DNA of 64,000 nt from Nocardia brevicatena NBRC 12119 (GCF_000308495.1 NZ_BAFU01000061.1:1-64000), one strand, 5' to 3'; numbered from the stretch's first letter, positions 44,681 to 54,292 are shown. The notes: a model not told the origin generated them from the sequence alone. Translations and numbers: made by a program.

Positions 44681-45594
44681 CACGATTCGGCCGTTTCCAC
44701 ACCGGGGGCGAGAATCGAGCGGATCAGCGTGCGCAGCCAGGCATGCGCCGGATCGGGAGTGTTACGGGGGTGCCAGGCCAGGGAGATGGCGGTCTCCGGA
44801 AGCGGCAGCGGAATTTCGAAGGGACACAAGCCGAATGCGGGCAGCGTCGTGGTCGCCGCCGAGGCGGGGGCCGGGCAGACGACCGTCCCGGAACGGACGG
44901 CGAACAGGGCCGTGGTCAGATCGGGCACCGTGGCCACCACGCGGCGGGTACGGCCGTGCAGTGCCAGCCGGTCGTCGATGGGGCCGCGGGCGATTCCGCG
45001 ACGGGACACACTGATATGCGCGGCGGCCGCATACGCGGCCACCGTAACTCGGCCGGTGACCAGTGGGTGATCGGGTGCGGCGACACCGATCAGCCGGTCT
45101 CCGCGCACCCGTTCGATCCGGGTCTGCGGATCGGCGCGTTCGATCACCCCGACCTCCACGTCGACGCGACCGTCCCGAAGGGCCCCCGGCCCGACCGCGC
45201 CGTCCGGCACGAACCGCAGGGTCACCCCGGGCGCCCGATCCCGCACAGCGGCCAGCAACGGCGCGACCAGTTCGGGCAGCACCGCATCACCCACGTGCAG
45301 CGCGAAACCTCGCGTGAGTGCCCTGGGGTCGACGGCATCCGGGGGCGCTAGCAGGGCACGTCCCTGTTCGACCAGAGCGCTCACCTCGGTGCGCAGTTCC
45401 AGTGCGCGCGGGGTCGGCACCAGTTGCCTACCCGCCCGCACCAGCAGCGGATCGCCGTACACTCGGCGCAACCGGGCCAGGGTGCGGCTCATGGCCGGTG
45501 GTGAGGTATCCAGCCGTTCGGCGGCACGGGTGACGCTGTTGGTCTCCAACAGGGCGTGCAGCGCCACCAGGAGGTTCAGGTCCGGATCGGGCAC
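44680..45594 (-). CDS. LysR-family transcriptional regulator
   Basis: 304 residues, GTG start. The N-terminal winged helix is typical (L-N-L-L-V-A-L-H-A-L-L-E-T-N-S-V-T-R-A-A then S-P-P-A-M-S-R-T-L-A-R-L-R), followed by a type 2 periplasmic-binding fold. It begins seven bases after the monooxygenase gene, so it is likely on that gene's transcript and may control it. The effector is unknown. Confidence 0.9.
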   Translation of the reverse strand: MPDPDLNLLVALHALLETNSVTRAAERLDTSPPAMSRTLARLRRVYGDPLLVRAGRQLVPTPRALELRTEVSALVEQGRALLAPPDAVDPRALTRGFALHVGDAVLPELVAPLLAAVRDRAPGVTLRFVPDGAVGPGALRDGRVDVEVGVIERADPQTRIERVRGDRLIGVAAPDHPLVTGRVTVAAYAAAAHISVSRRGIARGPIDDRLALHGRTRRVVATVPDLTTALFAVRSGTVVCPAPASAATTTLPAFGLCPFEIPLPLPETAISLAWHPRNTPDPAHAWLRTLIRSILAPGVETAES

Positions 45595-45601
45595 GCCGGG
45601 A

Positions 45602-47131
45602 TCACATGCGCGGCGCGGGCTCCGCCACCGGATCCGCTACCGGGACCGGGCCCACCCGAGTACGGCGACGCCCGCCGACGACCTGATAGGCCGCCGGGCG
45701 GACCGGGCGGAACCATTGGGCGAAACGAGCGGAGAACGGGAGCCCGACCCCGAGGTCGGCCAGCAGGTCGTCGATATCGCGGATCGCGTACGGCGCCACC
45801 GAGGTGCCGTGGGCATGCCGGCCGCCGGTGTGTTCCTCCATCCACCGCAGCCGCCGGTCGACCTGCTCACGCATGGCGTCCACGGACGGCAACCGCAGGT
45901 CGCCGGTGAGCAGGGCCGCGGTCCAGTGTGCGCCGATCTCCGCGGTCACGGCGCTCAGCAGGGAGGAGCTGTACCCCACGAAGGTCAGATGCGGCACGTC
46001 CAGCGGCAGGATCTGACGGTACAGGCGGAAGTTGCCGTGCTCGTCGGTCAGCTGCCGCTGCACATATGGGGTCAGAAACGGCACCCGCTGCCGGAAACCG
46101 GTGGCACAGACGACGATATCGGCGGGTATCCGCTCCCCGGTCGACAGCCGGGCAACAGGTCCGTCGGAGCCCGCGCCCAGGTCGGTGACGGTGGTACCGC
46201 CGAGCACCCGGATCCGGCCCGCCGCGACCTGCTCGGCGAAGCCCACGGAGGCCAGGCCGAAACCGGCCTCGGCGACGGCCTCCTCGAACCGCTGCGACGG
46301 CACCAGCCCGAGCCGGGCCGCACCGGAGCGGTCGGCCATCAGTGCCTCGACCAGGTCCAGATTGCTCACCCGGAACGAGTTCCCCGGCCCGTGCAGGAAC
46401 CGCTGGAAACGACCGGGTTCGGGGTGCCGGAAATGCGCCTCGCCCGTCCTGGTCAGCAGCAGCCGCTCGAAATCGAAGCCGCGGGTCGGTCGACGGGGCA
46501 TCTTCCACCGCAGCCGCCGCGCCACCACCGTGGTCGATGCCGCAACGGGGCCGATCGCTTCGGCCAGTTCACAGGCCGCCGCGCCGTAGCCGACGACCAC
46601 CACCGACCGACTGCGCACCGCCTCGATATCCAGGAACTGCGAGGAGTGTCCCACCTGGCCCCCGGCCCGCGCGTATTCCGCCTCACTATCGAAATCGGGC
46701 ATCGCCGGATCGTTGAACACGCCGTTGGCGATCACCAGATGGTCGCAGGAAGTGCGGTGCACACCGGTCGCGTCGCGGATCTCGAGCAGCCATCCGCCGT
46801 CCACCGGATCGGCGGCGACCACCTCGGTGCGCAGGCGCACCCGGTCGGCTATCCCGAACCGGTGCGCGTAACCGCGTAGATATTCCTGCATCTGCCGGCC
46901 ATCCGGCACCACCGGACAGTCGGCGGGCATCGGATGGTCGGAGAAGCGATAGGTGTGCTTGCTGCTCTGCGCCCGCAGGCCCGGGTAACGGCGGGTCTCG
47001 CTCCACACGCCGCCGATATCGGGTGCCCGTTCGAACACCTCGACCGGAAATCCGTCCTCACTCAGGACTTTAGCGCAGGCCAGACCCGCGATACCCGCAC
47101 CGACGATTACGATGCGGTTCCCGCTCCTCAT
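45602..47131 (-). CDS. Flavin-containing monooxygenase
   Basis: 509 residues from the ATG at 47131. The FAD motif is I-V-I-V-G-A-G-I-A-G-L-A, then D-I-G-G-V-W and Y-P-G-L. The fingerprint G-G-Q-V-G-H-S-S-Q-F fits the FMO pattern around the conserved His. The NADPH Rossmann motif is VVVGYGAAACELA. It also has the C-terminal ATGFRQ signature. The substrate is unknown; it is unrelated in detail to the monooxygenase at 19260. No clear ribosome site is seen. Confidence 0.87.
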   Translation of the reverse strand: MRSGNRIVIVGAGIAGLACAKVLSEDGFPVEVFERAPDIGGVWSETRRYPGLRAQSSKHTYRFSDHPMPADCPVVPDGRQMQEYLRGYAHRFGIADRVRLRTEVVAADPVDGGWLLEIRDATGVHRTSCDHLVIANGVFNDPAMPDFDSEAEYARAGGQVGHSSQFLDIEAVRSRSVVVVGYGAAACELAEAIGPVAASTTVVARRLRWKMPRRPTRGFDFERLLLTRTGEAHFRHPEPGRFQRFLHGPGNSFRVSNLDLVEALMADRSGAARLGLVPSQRFEEAVAEAGFGLASVGFAEQVAAGRIRVLGGTTVTDLGAGSDGPVARLSTGERIPADIVVCATGFRQRVPFLTPYVQRQLTDEHGNFRLYRQILPLDVPHLTFVGYSSSLLSAVTAEIGAHWTAALLTGDLRLPSVDAMREQVDRRLRWMEEHTGGRHAHGTSVAPYAIRDIDDLLADLGVGLPFSARFAQWFRPVRPAAYQVVGGRRRTRVGPVPVADPVAEPAPRM

Positions 47132-47287
47132 GCGACGAGAGATTACGTCCCTCGAGCCCGGCAGCAAAGCCGGCGTCTCGATCCGGTCATCGCGCGGGTC
47201 GTCCCGACCGGCGCCGGCGGGACCGTGGTCCCGACCCGGACCGTACGTGTCCCACGGCCGTGAGCGGCGATGTGGTCTCATGGACGT

Positions 47288-47821
47288 ATGGCGACCGTAA
47301 CCGTCGATCGCGCCGGGCTCTGGGATGCCGAGGAGCTCAGCGATATCGCCGCCGCTACTTTCCCACTGGCATGCCCACCCGATGCCACCTCGGACGATAT
47401 CGGGATCTTCGTCGCGGAGGCACTGTCGGCCGAGCGGTTCGGCGAGTATCTGTCCGATCCGGCGTGGACCGTGCTCAAGGCGATCGACGACGAGGAGATC
47501 GTCGGCTACACCATGCTGCACGGCGGACCCCCCGACGACCCGGAGTTGGCCGCCGCCATGAATCTGGACCCGGTCGTGGAGATCAGCAAGATGTACGTAC
47601 TGCCCGGACATCACGGCACCGGGGTGTCCACCGCGCTCATGCACGCCGCCCTGGACCGGGCGCGTGCGGACGGGTACGCGGGAGCCTGGCTGGGGGTGAA
47701 CCAGTCGAATGTGCGCGCCCAGCACTTCTACGCCAAATACGGGTTCGATCGGGTGGGCACCCGGACGTTCACGATCGGCCGCCAAGTGCACCACGACTAC
47801 GTGCTGCGGGCGGTGTTCTGA
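47288..47821 (+). CDS. GNAT-family N-acetyltransferase (Rv2669-like)
   Basis: 177 residues from the ATG at 47288. The acetyl-CoA site is ISKMYVLPGHHGTGVSTALM, fitting Q/R-x2-G-x-G/A, and the C-terminal N-V-R-A-Q-H-F-Y-A-K-Y-G-F is the usual last motif. The acceptor is unknown. The position before the convergent phosphatase and zapE genes is like Rv2669 before Rv2670c. Confidence 0.88.
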   Translation: MATVTVDRAGLWDAEELSDIAAATFPLACPPDATSDDIGIFVAEALSAERFGEYLSDPAWTVLKAIDDEEIVGYTMLHGGPPDDPELAAAMNLDPVVEISKMYVLPGHHGTGVSTALMHAALDRARADGYAGAWLGVNQSNVRAQHFYAKYGFDRVGTRTFTIGRQVHHDYVLRAVF

Positions 47822-47839
47822 ACGGCCGAACAGGACCGC

Positions 47840-48643
47840 TCAGACCAGCATGAGCTCACGCAACACCGCGATATCGGCGGCCGACAGGCCCAGGGCGTGG
47901 CTCACGTACCGATCGAAGCCGCCGTAGCTCGCGGTGGCCTGATCGAACGCGGCGTCCAGCCAGGACGCGTCGACACCGCCCAGCAGATCACCCGGTTCGG
48001 CGCCACGGTAGTGATCGGACAGTAGATAGTCCTCGGTGACCGTGTCCCGGTCGACGCCGAGCAGGGTCAGCAGCACTGCGGCCACCCAGCCTGTGCGGTC
48101 CTTACCCGCAGTGCAATGGAACAGCACCGCGCCACCGCTTCGACCGTTGTCGATGACGTCGCGCAGCACCGCCGCCACGGCCCGGTTGGCACCGGGAGCG
48201 GTGATGAAGGCCCGATACATCTCGGGCCCGCCGGCCAGGCTGGACATCAGATCCGGCAGCGGAGTCTCGCCGACCACGTCGTACCAGTTGTCGTGGGCGC
48301 CGGCGGGAATCCGGTCCGGAGCGAGCGCGCGCTCGTAGACGGTGCGCAGATCGTCGATCTCGCGCACCTGTCGGCGGGACAGTTCGGCCAGGTCGGCGGG
48401 GGTGAGGTTGTTCAGCTGATCGGTTCGGTACACCATTCCGGTGCGCACGGTGCGGCCGTCGACGGTGCGGTAGCCACCGATATCGCGGGCATTGACGGCA
48501 CCGGCCAGATGCAGCGACCGGTCGAACGCGAGCGGGCTCGACACGGTAGACGGTTCGGCCTGCCCGGGGACAGTCACCGGAGCGAATACGAGCATCGCCC
48601 CGGCAAGCACGGCGATCGGGATACGTGCCGAACGATGGACCAT
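47840..48643 (-). CDS. Secreted tyrosine-protein phosphatase (PtpB-like family)
   Basis: 267 residues; ATG start with GGGGAG seven bases upstream. An N-terminal signal peptide (cleavage near Q-A-E, residue 30) is followed by N-A-R-D-I-G-G-Y and the C-x5-R active site in HCTAGKDRTGW. The mycobacterial PtpB group acts on phosphotyrosine and phosphoinositides; a membrane-lipid or surface-protein substrate is possible here. It is not in the corresponding M. tuberculosis interval, so it is a local insertion. Confidence 0.88.
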   Translation of the reverse strand: MVHRSARIPIAVLAGAMLVFAPVTVPGQAEPSTVSSPLAFDRSLHLAGAVNARDIGGYRTVDGRTVRTGMVYRTDQLNNLTPADLAELSRRQVREIDDLRTVYERALAPDRIPAGAHDNWYDVVGETPLPDLMSSLAGGPEMYRAFITAPGANRAVAAVLRDVIDNGRSGGAVLFHCTAGKDRTGWVAAVLLTLLGVDRDTVTEDYLLSDHYRGAEPGDLLGGVDASWLDAAFDQATASYGGFDRYVSHALGLSAADIAVLRELMLV

Positions 48644-48816
48644 GGCGGAAGCTCCCCTCGACAGGACCGGCCGGTGCCCATGGGCACCGGACCCAGCAAA
48701 TCAAGGGCAGGCGGTACGGTCAACTCGAACGCGGCGCGTCGCTCGGCATCGTCCGGTGTCGCGCCGCGGCTCATCGATGTTCCGGGAGCCGCGCAGGGAG
48801 CTCGAATCCGAGCGGA

Positions 48817-49833
48817 TCAGGCCACGACCTCGAAACGCGACAGGGCCAGCAACCGGGAGATGGCGCGTAGATACTTCTTCCGATAGCCGCCGTCGAGCAT
48901 CTCCTGGGAGAAGACCTCGTCGAGCTTGGCCCCGGACACCGTGACCGGCACCCCCGCGTCGTAGAGCCGGTCGGCCAACACCACGATCCGCAGCGCCACC
49001 GCCTGATCGGCCACCGGGTGCACGCCGGAGACGAATACCGCCGAGACCCCCTCGATCAGGGCGCCGTACTTGGACGGGTGCAGGGTGCTCAGATGGCGCA
49101 GCAGTTCGTCGAAATCGTCCAGGGTGGCGGCGGGGGTGGCCGCGGCACGTTCGGTGAGCTGCTCCGGAGTGCTCGGCTCGGGGGCCGGCGGCAGATCGCG
49201 GTGCCGGTAGTCGGGACCGTCCACGCGGACGGTTTCGAAGATCGACCCCAGTTTCTTGATCTCGCGCATGAAGTCCTGGGCGGCGAACCGGCCCTCCCCC
49301 AACTGCCCGGGCAGGGTATTGGAGGTGGCGGCGATGGAGACCCCATCCGCGGACAGTTCGGTCAGCAGCCGCGACACCAGCATGGTGTCGCCTGGATCGT
49401 CCAGTTCGAATTCGTCGATGCACAGCACGCTGTTGGCGGACAACCGCTGCACCGCGTTGCCGAACCCGAGCGCGCCGACGAGATTGGTGAGCTCACCGAA
49501 GGTACCGAAGGATTTCGGGGCGGGGGCGCTGTGGAAGATCGACGCCAACAGGTGCGTCTTGCCCACGCCGAACCCGCCGTCCAGATACAGACCCGCGCCG
49601 GTGACCTGCTTCTTCTTGCCGAAGAAAGTTTTCTTGTGCGCGGCCCGGTGGATGGCGGCGACCTTCTCGGAGAACGTGCGCCCGGCGGCCACGGCGGCGG
49701 CCTGGCTCGGTTCGTTCGGGTCGGGGATATAGGAGTCGAAACTGACCTCGTCGAACATGGGCGGCGGCACCATCTGGGCGACCAACCGGTCGGCCGGCAC
49801 CTCGGGATGGCGATCGACGAGACGTTCGTGCAT
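48817..49833 (-). CDS. zapE: Cell-division-type ATPase ZapE (AFG1 family)
   Basis: 338 residues. Walker A is GGFGVGKTH, Walker B is LCIDEFELDD, and sensor R-x-L-T-E-L and S-N-T-L-P segments follow. The N-terminal F-x-x-Y-x-P-D-P-x-E-P-S-Q matches the actinobacterial form. In E. coli ZapE acts on the Z-ring; in actinobacteria the role is untested. Divergent from the ribD-like gene across 35 bases, as for Rv2670c and Rv2671. Confidence 0.9.
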   Translation of the reverse strand: MHERLVDRHPEVPADRLVAQMVPPPMFDEVSFDSYIPDPNEPSQAAAVAAGRTFSEKVAAIHRAAHKKTFFGKKKQVTGAGLYLDGGFGVGKTHLLASIFHSAPAPKSFGTFGELTNLVGALGFGNAVQRLSANSVLCIDEFELDDPGDTMLVSRLLTELSADGVSIAATSNTLPGQLGEGRFAAQDFMREIKKLGSIFETVRVDGPDYRHRDLPPAPEPSTPEQLTERAAATPAATLDDFDELLRHLSTLHPSKYGALIEGVSAVFVSGVHPVADQAVALRIVVLADRLYDAGVPVTVSGAKLDEVFSQEMLDGGYRKKYLRAISRLLALSRFEVVA

Positions 49834-49868
49834 GGACGTAGCCTAGAGATGTGGTGTGTGCTGTCCCC

Positions 49869-50630
49869 ATGCAGCGTATGCCCAATGCGATTCAGCTCAC
49901 AGAACTCGACGACGACGAGCTCGCCGCGCGTTACGCCTACCCCGGACATCTCGGGCAGCCGTGGGTGCGAGTCAATTTCGTGTCCAGTATCGATGGGGCC
50001 GCCACCAGCGAGGGCCGTACGGGTGGGTTCGGCACCTCGGCGGACAAACGGGTGTTCCGGTTATTGCGCGAACTGGCCGATGTGGTGCTGGTAGGGGCAG
50101 GCACGGTTCGGGCGGAGAACTACGGCGGCGCGCGCACCGACGCGGCCTTCCGCCGCGGACTGTTCGAACAGGGCATCGGCGGGCATCCCGCGGGCGCACC
50201 GCCGCCGATCGCGGTGGTGACCTCGTTCGGTGCACTGGACCCCGGAAGCCGGCTGTTCACCGACGCACCGACCCCGCCGCTGATCCTGACCACCGCCGCG
50301 GCCCCCGAGGAACGCCGCAAAGAGTTCATCGCCGCCGGTGCCGAGGTGATCGTCGCCGGCGAACGGGAGATCACGCCGCATTCGGTCATCGAACTGCTCG
50401 CCGCGCGCGGACTGCGACGGGTGCTGTGCGAAGGCGGGCCGCGACTGTTCGGCGAACTGCTCACCGCCGATCTCGTCGACGAACTGTGCCTGACCACCGC
50501 TCCGCTGCTGGCCGGCGGTACTTCGATGCGAATCTCGGTCTCGCAGACGGAGTTCCGCATGCCGATGAAGCTCGACGATCTGATCTACGACTCCGACGGT
50601 ACAGTGCTCGCCCGTTGGGTCCGTTCGTGA
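49869..50630 (+). CDS. RibD C-terminal-like reductase (Rv2671 type)
   Basis: 253 residues from the ATG at 49869. It has a RibD-type dihydrofolate-reductase fold: V-R-V-N-F-V-S-S-I-D-G near the start, V-L-V-G-A-G-T-V-R-A-E-N-Y for NADPH, and V-L-C-E-G-G-P-R-L-F-G-E-L near the end. No deaminase domain is present. It could reduce the riboflavin intermediate or dihydrofolate; the M. tuberculosis protein has been linked to antifolate resistance. Confidence 0.9.
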   Translation: MQRMPNAIQLTELDDDELAARYAYPGHLGQPWVRVNFVSSIDGAATSEGRTGGFGTSADKRVFRLLRELADVVLVGAGTVRAENYGGARTDAAFRRGLFEQGIGGHPAGAPPPIAVVTSFGALDPGSRLFTDAPTPPLILTTAAAPEERRKEFIAAGAEVIVAGEREITPHSVIELLAARGLRRVLCEGGPRLFGELLTADLVDELCLTTAPLLAGGTSMRISVSQTEFRMPMKLDDLIYDSDGTVLARWVRS

Positions 50631-50662
50631 AGGACGAGAGCGGACCTGGCAGGCTGTAGCGC

Positions 50663-52237
50663 ATGCGCTGGACTCGGACCGTGGTGTCACCGTCGGTATT
50701 CGCCCTGGCACTGTCGATTGTCATCGCCGGATGCGGCGCCGGTCCCTCCGACCGGCCCCATGTCGCCGTCGAACATCCGCCGGTACCCGGCGGGTCCACC
50801 CGTACGGAACAGGCTCCGCCGCCACCGCCCGCGCCGGAAGTGCCGCAAAAGGACCTCGCCTGGCGCGAATGCACCCAGCAGACCTTCGACCGGCTCGGGA
50901 TCGGCCCGGCCCCGCAGGCAGTGGTGCTGGACTGCGCGGAGTATCCGACCCCGATCGATACCGCCGGCACGGTACTCGGCTCCTTCCGCACCGGCGCGGT
51001 CCGTGCTCGGCTGCCCCAGACCCCGCACGACGCCGCCCCGCTGATCCTGACCTCCGGCACCGACCTCTCCTCCACCACGACCCTGGCCGGGCTGGCCGCG
51101 ACCGGCGGGGGGCAGGTGAATCAGATTCTGGCGACGCGACCCATCGTCGCCGTGGACCGCCGGGGTATCGGCGGCTCCCAGGCCATCGACTGCCTGCCGC
51201 CGGATATCCGCCGCGGAATGCAGGACAATGCGCAGTTCGCGCCCGGCGGCAATCCGGCGGGAGCATTGACCGAACTCAGCCAGACCGGCACCATCGCCTG
51301 CCGGGATTTCCTACAGCCCTACGACGGCGCCTTCGACGCCGCCCACGCCGCCGACGATATCGAGCAGCTGCGCAAACAGTGGGAGGTCGAGCACATCGCG
51401 CTGCTCGGCACCGGTGACGGCGGCCTCATCGCGCTCGAGTACGCACGCAAATACGGTGACCACCTGGCCCGGCTCGTCCTCGACTCCCCCACCCCGGTCG
51501 CCGCCGACGCGGTGACCCGGGCCGAACAGCAGGTTCAGGGAGCGGAGGCCGCGTTGACCGCCTTCGCACAACGGTGCGTGGGCATGGGCTGTTCACTCGG
51601 TCCCGATCCGCGTGGCGCGGTGATCGCGCTGGTGCGCAAGGCGGAGGCCGGACAGCTCGGCGACATCTCGGCAAACGCGGTGGTGACCGCGGTGACCGGA
51701 TTCCTCGGAAACCCGCGGGCCGATCAGGCGACCCGGACCACCGAGCCGGCCGACGCCCTGTCGGCCGCCGACCGCGGTGACCGTGGCCCGCTCACCGCGC
51801 TGATCGAGCGGGAGACCACCGCCCGCGCCTCCGACGGCCAGTTCGTCAACCGCTGCACCGACACTTCCCGGCCGCCGACACCCACCCAGGCCGCCCAGCT
51901 GGCCGACACCTGGGGAGAAAAGTATCCGGCGTTCGGTCGGGCCACCGCGCTGTCGCTGCTGACCTGCGCGGCCTGGCCGGCCAGTGAACCGCCGCCCGCC
52001 CCGGAGAAATTGGAGCTGCCCGTTCTGGTATTGGCCGGCGTCGCCGATCCGGTGAGCGGAGCGGGCCAGGCCTCGGTGACCGGACGGCTCGGTACCGCGG
52101 GGGCACGGCACGCGACCATGACCTGGCAGGGCTGGGGGCATCCGGTCAGCACCCATTCCGGGTGCGCGCAGCGGGCCGTTGTCGACTACCTGAACGGCGC
52201 TCGGCTGCCCGGCGACGGAACCGCCTGCCCCGCCTGA
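50663..52237 (+). CDS. Alpha/beta-hydrolase-fold lipoprotein (Rv2672-like), nucleophile Ser absent
   Basis: 524 residues. A signal sequence ends in the lipobox I-A-G-C (about Cys24), so this is a lipoprotein. The mature part matches secreted aminopeptidase-like hydrolases (R-P-I-V-A-V-D-R-R-G-I-G-G-S, C-terminal L-V-L-A-G-V-A-D-P-V and G-W-G-H-P-V). At the elbow, where G-x-S-x-G is expected, it reads G-T-G-D-G, so the nucleophile appears missing. Eight or more cysteines suggest disulphides. Same position as Rv2672. Confidence 0.85.
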   Translation: MRWTRTVVSPSVFALALSIVIAGCGAGPSDRPHVAVEHPPVPGGSTRTEQAPPPPPAPEVPQKDLAWRECTQQTFDRLGIGPAPQAVVLDCAEYPTPIDTAGTVLGSFRTGAVRARLPQTPHDAAPLILTSGTDLSSTTTLAGLAATGGGQVNQILATRPIVAVDRRGIGGSQAIDCLPPDIRRGMQDNAQFAPGGNPAGALTELSQTGTIACRDFLQPYDGAFDAAHAADDIEQLRKQWEVEHIALLGTGDGGLIALEYARKYGDHLARLVLDSPTPVAADAVTRAEQQVQGAEAALTAFAQRCVGMGCSLGPDPRGAVIALVRKAEAGQLGDISANAVVTAVTGFLGNPRADQATRTTEPADALSAADRGDRGPLTALIERETTARASDGQFVNRCTDTSRPPTPTQAAQLADTWGEKYPAFGRATALSLLTCAAWPASEPPPAPEKLELPVLVLAGVADPVSGAGQASVTGRLGTAGARHATMTWQGWGHPVSTHSGCAQRAVVDYLNGARLPGDGTACPA

Positions 52238-52336
52238 TAGCACGGATCCGGACGAGTCCGCAGGCCGCAGCGGTAGCGAAGCCGCGCTCGAGCGGGCGAG
52301 TCGGGTGGGGTCCCGGCAACACTCGGGCACGTTTCG

Positions 52337-53737
52337 GTGTACCGTGCCCCAGTGTTCCTAAGACAGCTCGAGCCCCGGACAGCTCGTACGACCGCCGACG
52401 TGCTCAGGTTCGCGCTCTGGCCGCTGGCGGTCATGACCGTGCTGAACCGTGTTTTCATCAAGGCTGTCAACGGCTTCATCACCGACGACTACAAGCCCGT
52501 CTACGCGGCGTCGTTCGAGTTCCTCAACGGTCGTCCGGTGTACACCGCGAACTTCGACTCGGTCGATCCGCACTACCTGTATCCGCCGAGCGGCACCCTG
52601 CTGATCGCGCCGATCGCCGTGATCGACTATGAGAAGTCGCGGTGGCTGTTCATTCTGCTCAACGCGGTCGCCATTCTGATCGCATGGTATCTGCTGCTGC
52701 GGCTGTTCAACTACACGGTGCGCTCGGTCGCCGCGCCCGCGTTGCTACTGGCGATGTTCATGTCCGAAACGGTCATCAACACACTGGTGTTCACCAATGT
52801 CAACGGCTGCCTGCTGCTGGCCGAGATGATCTTCCTGATCCTGCTGCTGCGACGGCGTGACCTGTGGGCGGGAGCGATTCTCGGATTGACCATCGCAGTG
52901 AAACCCACCCTGGCGCCACTGCTGCTGATCGTGGTGGCACGCAGACAATGGGGGGTGTTCGTCACGGCGATCGGGGTGCCGGTCGCCCTGAACGTGATCG
53001 CCTGGCCGCTGTCGAAGGACCCGGAACAGTTCTTCACCCGTACACTGCCGTATCTGTTCGAATCGCGGGACTATTTCAACAGCGCCATCGTCGGCAACGC
53101 CGAGTACTACGGTCTGCCATCCTGGCTCACCTGGGGAATCCGCCTGGTGATGGCCGCCATGGTCGTGGTCACGCTGTGGTTGCTCTACCGCTACTACCGG
53201 CACGACGAACTCTTCTTCGTCACCACCTCCTCCGGGGTGCTGCTCATCGCGTCCTGGCTGCTGGCGTCGCTGGGCCAGATGTACTACTCGATGCTGCTGT
53301 TCCCGTTCCTCATGTCGGTGGTGCTGCGTAATTCGGTGCTGCGCAACTGGCCGGCCTGGCTGGCGGTCTTCGGTTTCATGTCCTACGACAAATGGCTGTC
53401 GGACCGGTGGCCGGATATCGGCCGCAATCTGGAGTACCTGCGGATCACCTTCGGCTGGGGACTGATGCTGATCGTGGTGTTCTGCGTCCTGGCCGACCGC
53501 TATCTGGCCGCCCGCCGGGATGGACGGCTGCCGCGGCTCGACCAGCCCTGGATGGCAACGGCCGCGGATCCACGGGGGCCCGAGTCCGAGGCCGGTGCGC
53601 CACCTCGGCGGCCGGAAAACGAACCGGTGACCGGAAAGACGGAATCCACCCGGGTGGCGGGACAGTCGCCCCGGTCCGGTGTGGTGCGCCACGGAACCAC
53701 GACGGCCGGGGAGAACCGTATTAGCGTGGAGGGATGA
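52337..53737 (+). CDS. aftC: Alpha-(1->3)-arabinofuranosyltransferase AftC
   Basis: 466 residues; a GTG at 52352 is an alternative start. A polytopic GT-C glycosyltransferase with about ten helices and the acidic pair in GFITDDYKPVY just after the first helix, where GT-C enzymes bind the lipid-linked donor. It adds the 3-branching arabinose of arabinogalactan and lipoarabinomannan from decaprenyl-phosphoarabinose. The C-terminal 80 residues are polar and variable. The gene overlaps msrB (ATGA). Position equals Rv2673. Confidence 0.88.
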   Translation: MYRAPVFLRQLEPRTARTTADVLRFALWPLAVMTVLNRVFIKAVNGFITDDYKPVYAASFEFLNGRPVYTANFDSVDPHYLYPPSGTLLIAPIAVIDYEKSRWLFILLNAVAILIAWYLLLRLFNYTVRSVAAPALLLAMFMSETVINTLVFTNVNGCLLLAEMIFLILLLRRRDLWAGAILGLTIAVKPTLAPLLLIVVARRQWGVFVTAIGVPVALNVIAWPLSKDPEQFFTRTLPYLFESRDYFNSAIVGNAEYYGLPSWLTWGIRLVMAAMVVVTLWLLYRYYRHDELFFVTTSSGVLLIASWLLASLGQMYYSMLLFPFLMSVVLRNSVLRNWPAWLAVFGFMSYDKWLSDRWPDIGRNLEYLRITFGWGLMLIVVFCVLADRYLAARRDGRLPRLDQPWMATAADPRGPESEAGAPPRRPENEPVTGKTESTRVAGQSPRSGVVRHGTTTAGENRISVEG

Positions 53738-54186
53738 GCTCCGACAAGGATGCGACCGATACCTCCCTCCCCGAGCCGCGGATCCGACTGACCCCCCAGC
53801 AGTGGCGGGCGAAACTGGACCCGACGGAATACGCGGTGCTGCGCGAGGCCGCCACCGAGCGGCCGTTCACCGGCGAGTACACCGACACCACCACCGAAGG
53901 TGTCTACGTCTGCCGGGCGTGCGGCACGGAACTCTTCCGCAGCACGGAGAAATTCGCCTCGCACTGCGGGTGGCCCTCGTTCTTCGACCCGGCCGAGTCC
54001 GACGCGGTGCTGCTGCGCCCGGACGACTCCCTGGGCATGCGCCGGGTCGAAGTGCTGTGCGCGAACTGCCACAGCCACCTCGGCCACGTCTTCGAAGGTG
54101 AGGGGTACCCGACACCCACGGACAAGCGCTACTGCATCAACTCGATCGCACTGCGACTGCACCCCTCGAACAGCGCAACGCAATAG
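53734..54186 (+). CDS. msrB: Peptide methionine (R)-S-oxide reductase
   Basis: 150 residues. Repairs oxidised methionine. Zinc ligands are two C-x2-C pairs (CRAC and CANC), and the catalytic Cys is in R-Y-C-I-N-S. GWPSF, G-H-V-F and the C-terminal L-R-L-H-P are usual. Matches Rv2674. Confidence 0.96.
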   Translation: MSSDKDATDTSLPEPRIRLTPQQWRAKLDPTEYAVLREAATERPFTGEYTDTTTEGVYVCRACGTELFRSTEKFASHCGWPSFFDPAESDAVLLRPDDSLGMRRVEVLCANCHSHLGHVFEGEGYPTPTDKRYCINSIALRLHPSNSATQ

Positions 54187-54223
54187 CCGAATCCGTTGTA
54201 GTGCCCAGCGGAACTGTACGGTA

Positions 54224-54258
54224 CGACGGGCCCGTCGCGCCGGCCCCGAATTCCGGGG
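54224..54258. terminator. Palindromes between convergent msrB and hemQ
   Basis: The 14-bp perfect palindrome CGACGGGCCCGTCG (54224-54237) and the stem CCCCG-AATTC-CGGGG (54244-54258) fill the gap between the two gene ends. They probably act as a bidirectional terminator. No long T-run is present. Confidence 0.5.
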
Positions 54259-54292
54259 TCCACGCGGGGCCGCCCGCCCCGCTCGCCGCAGA

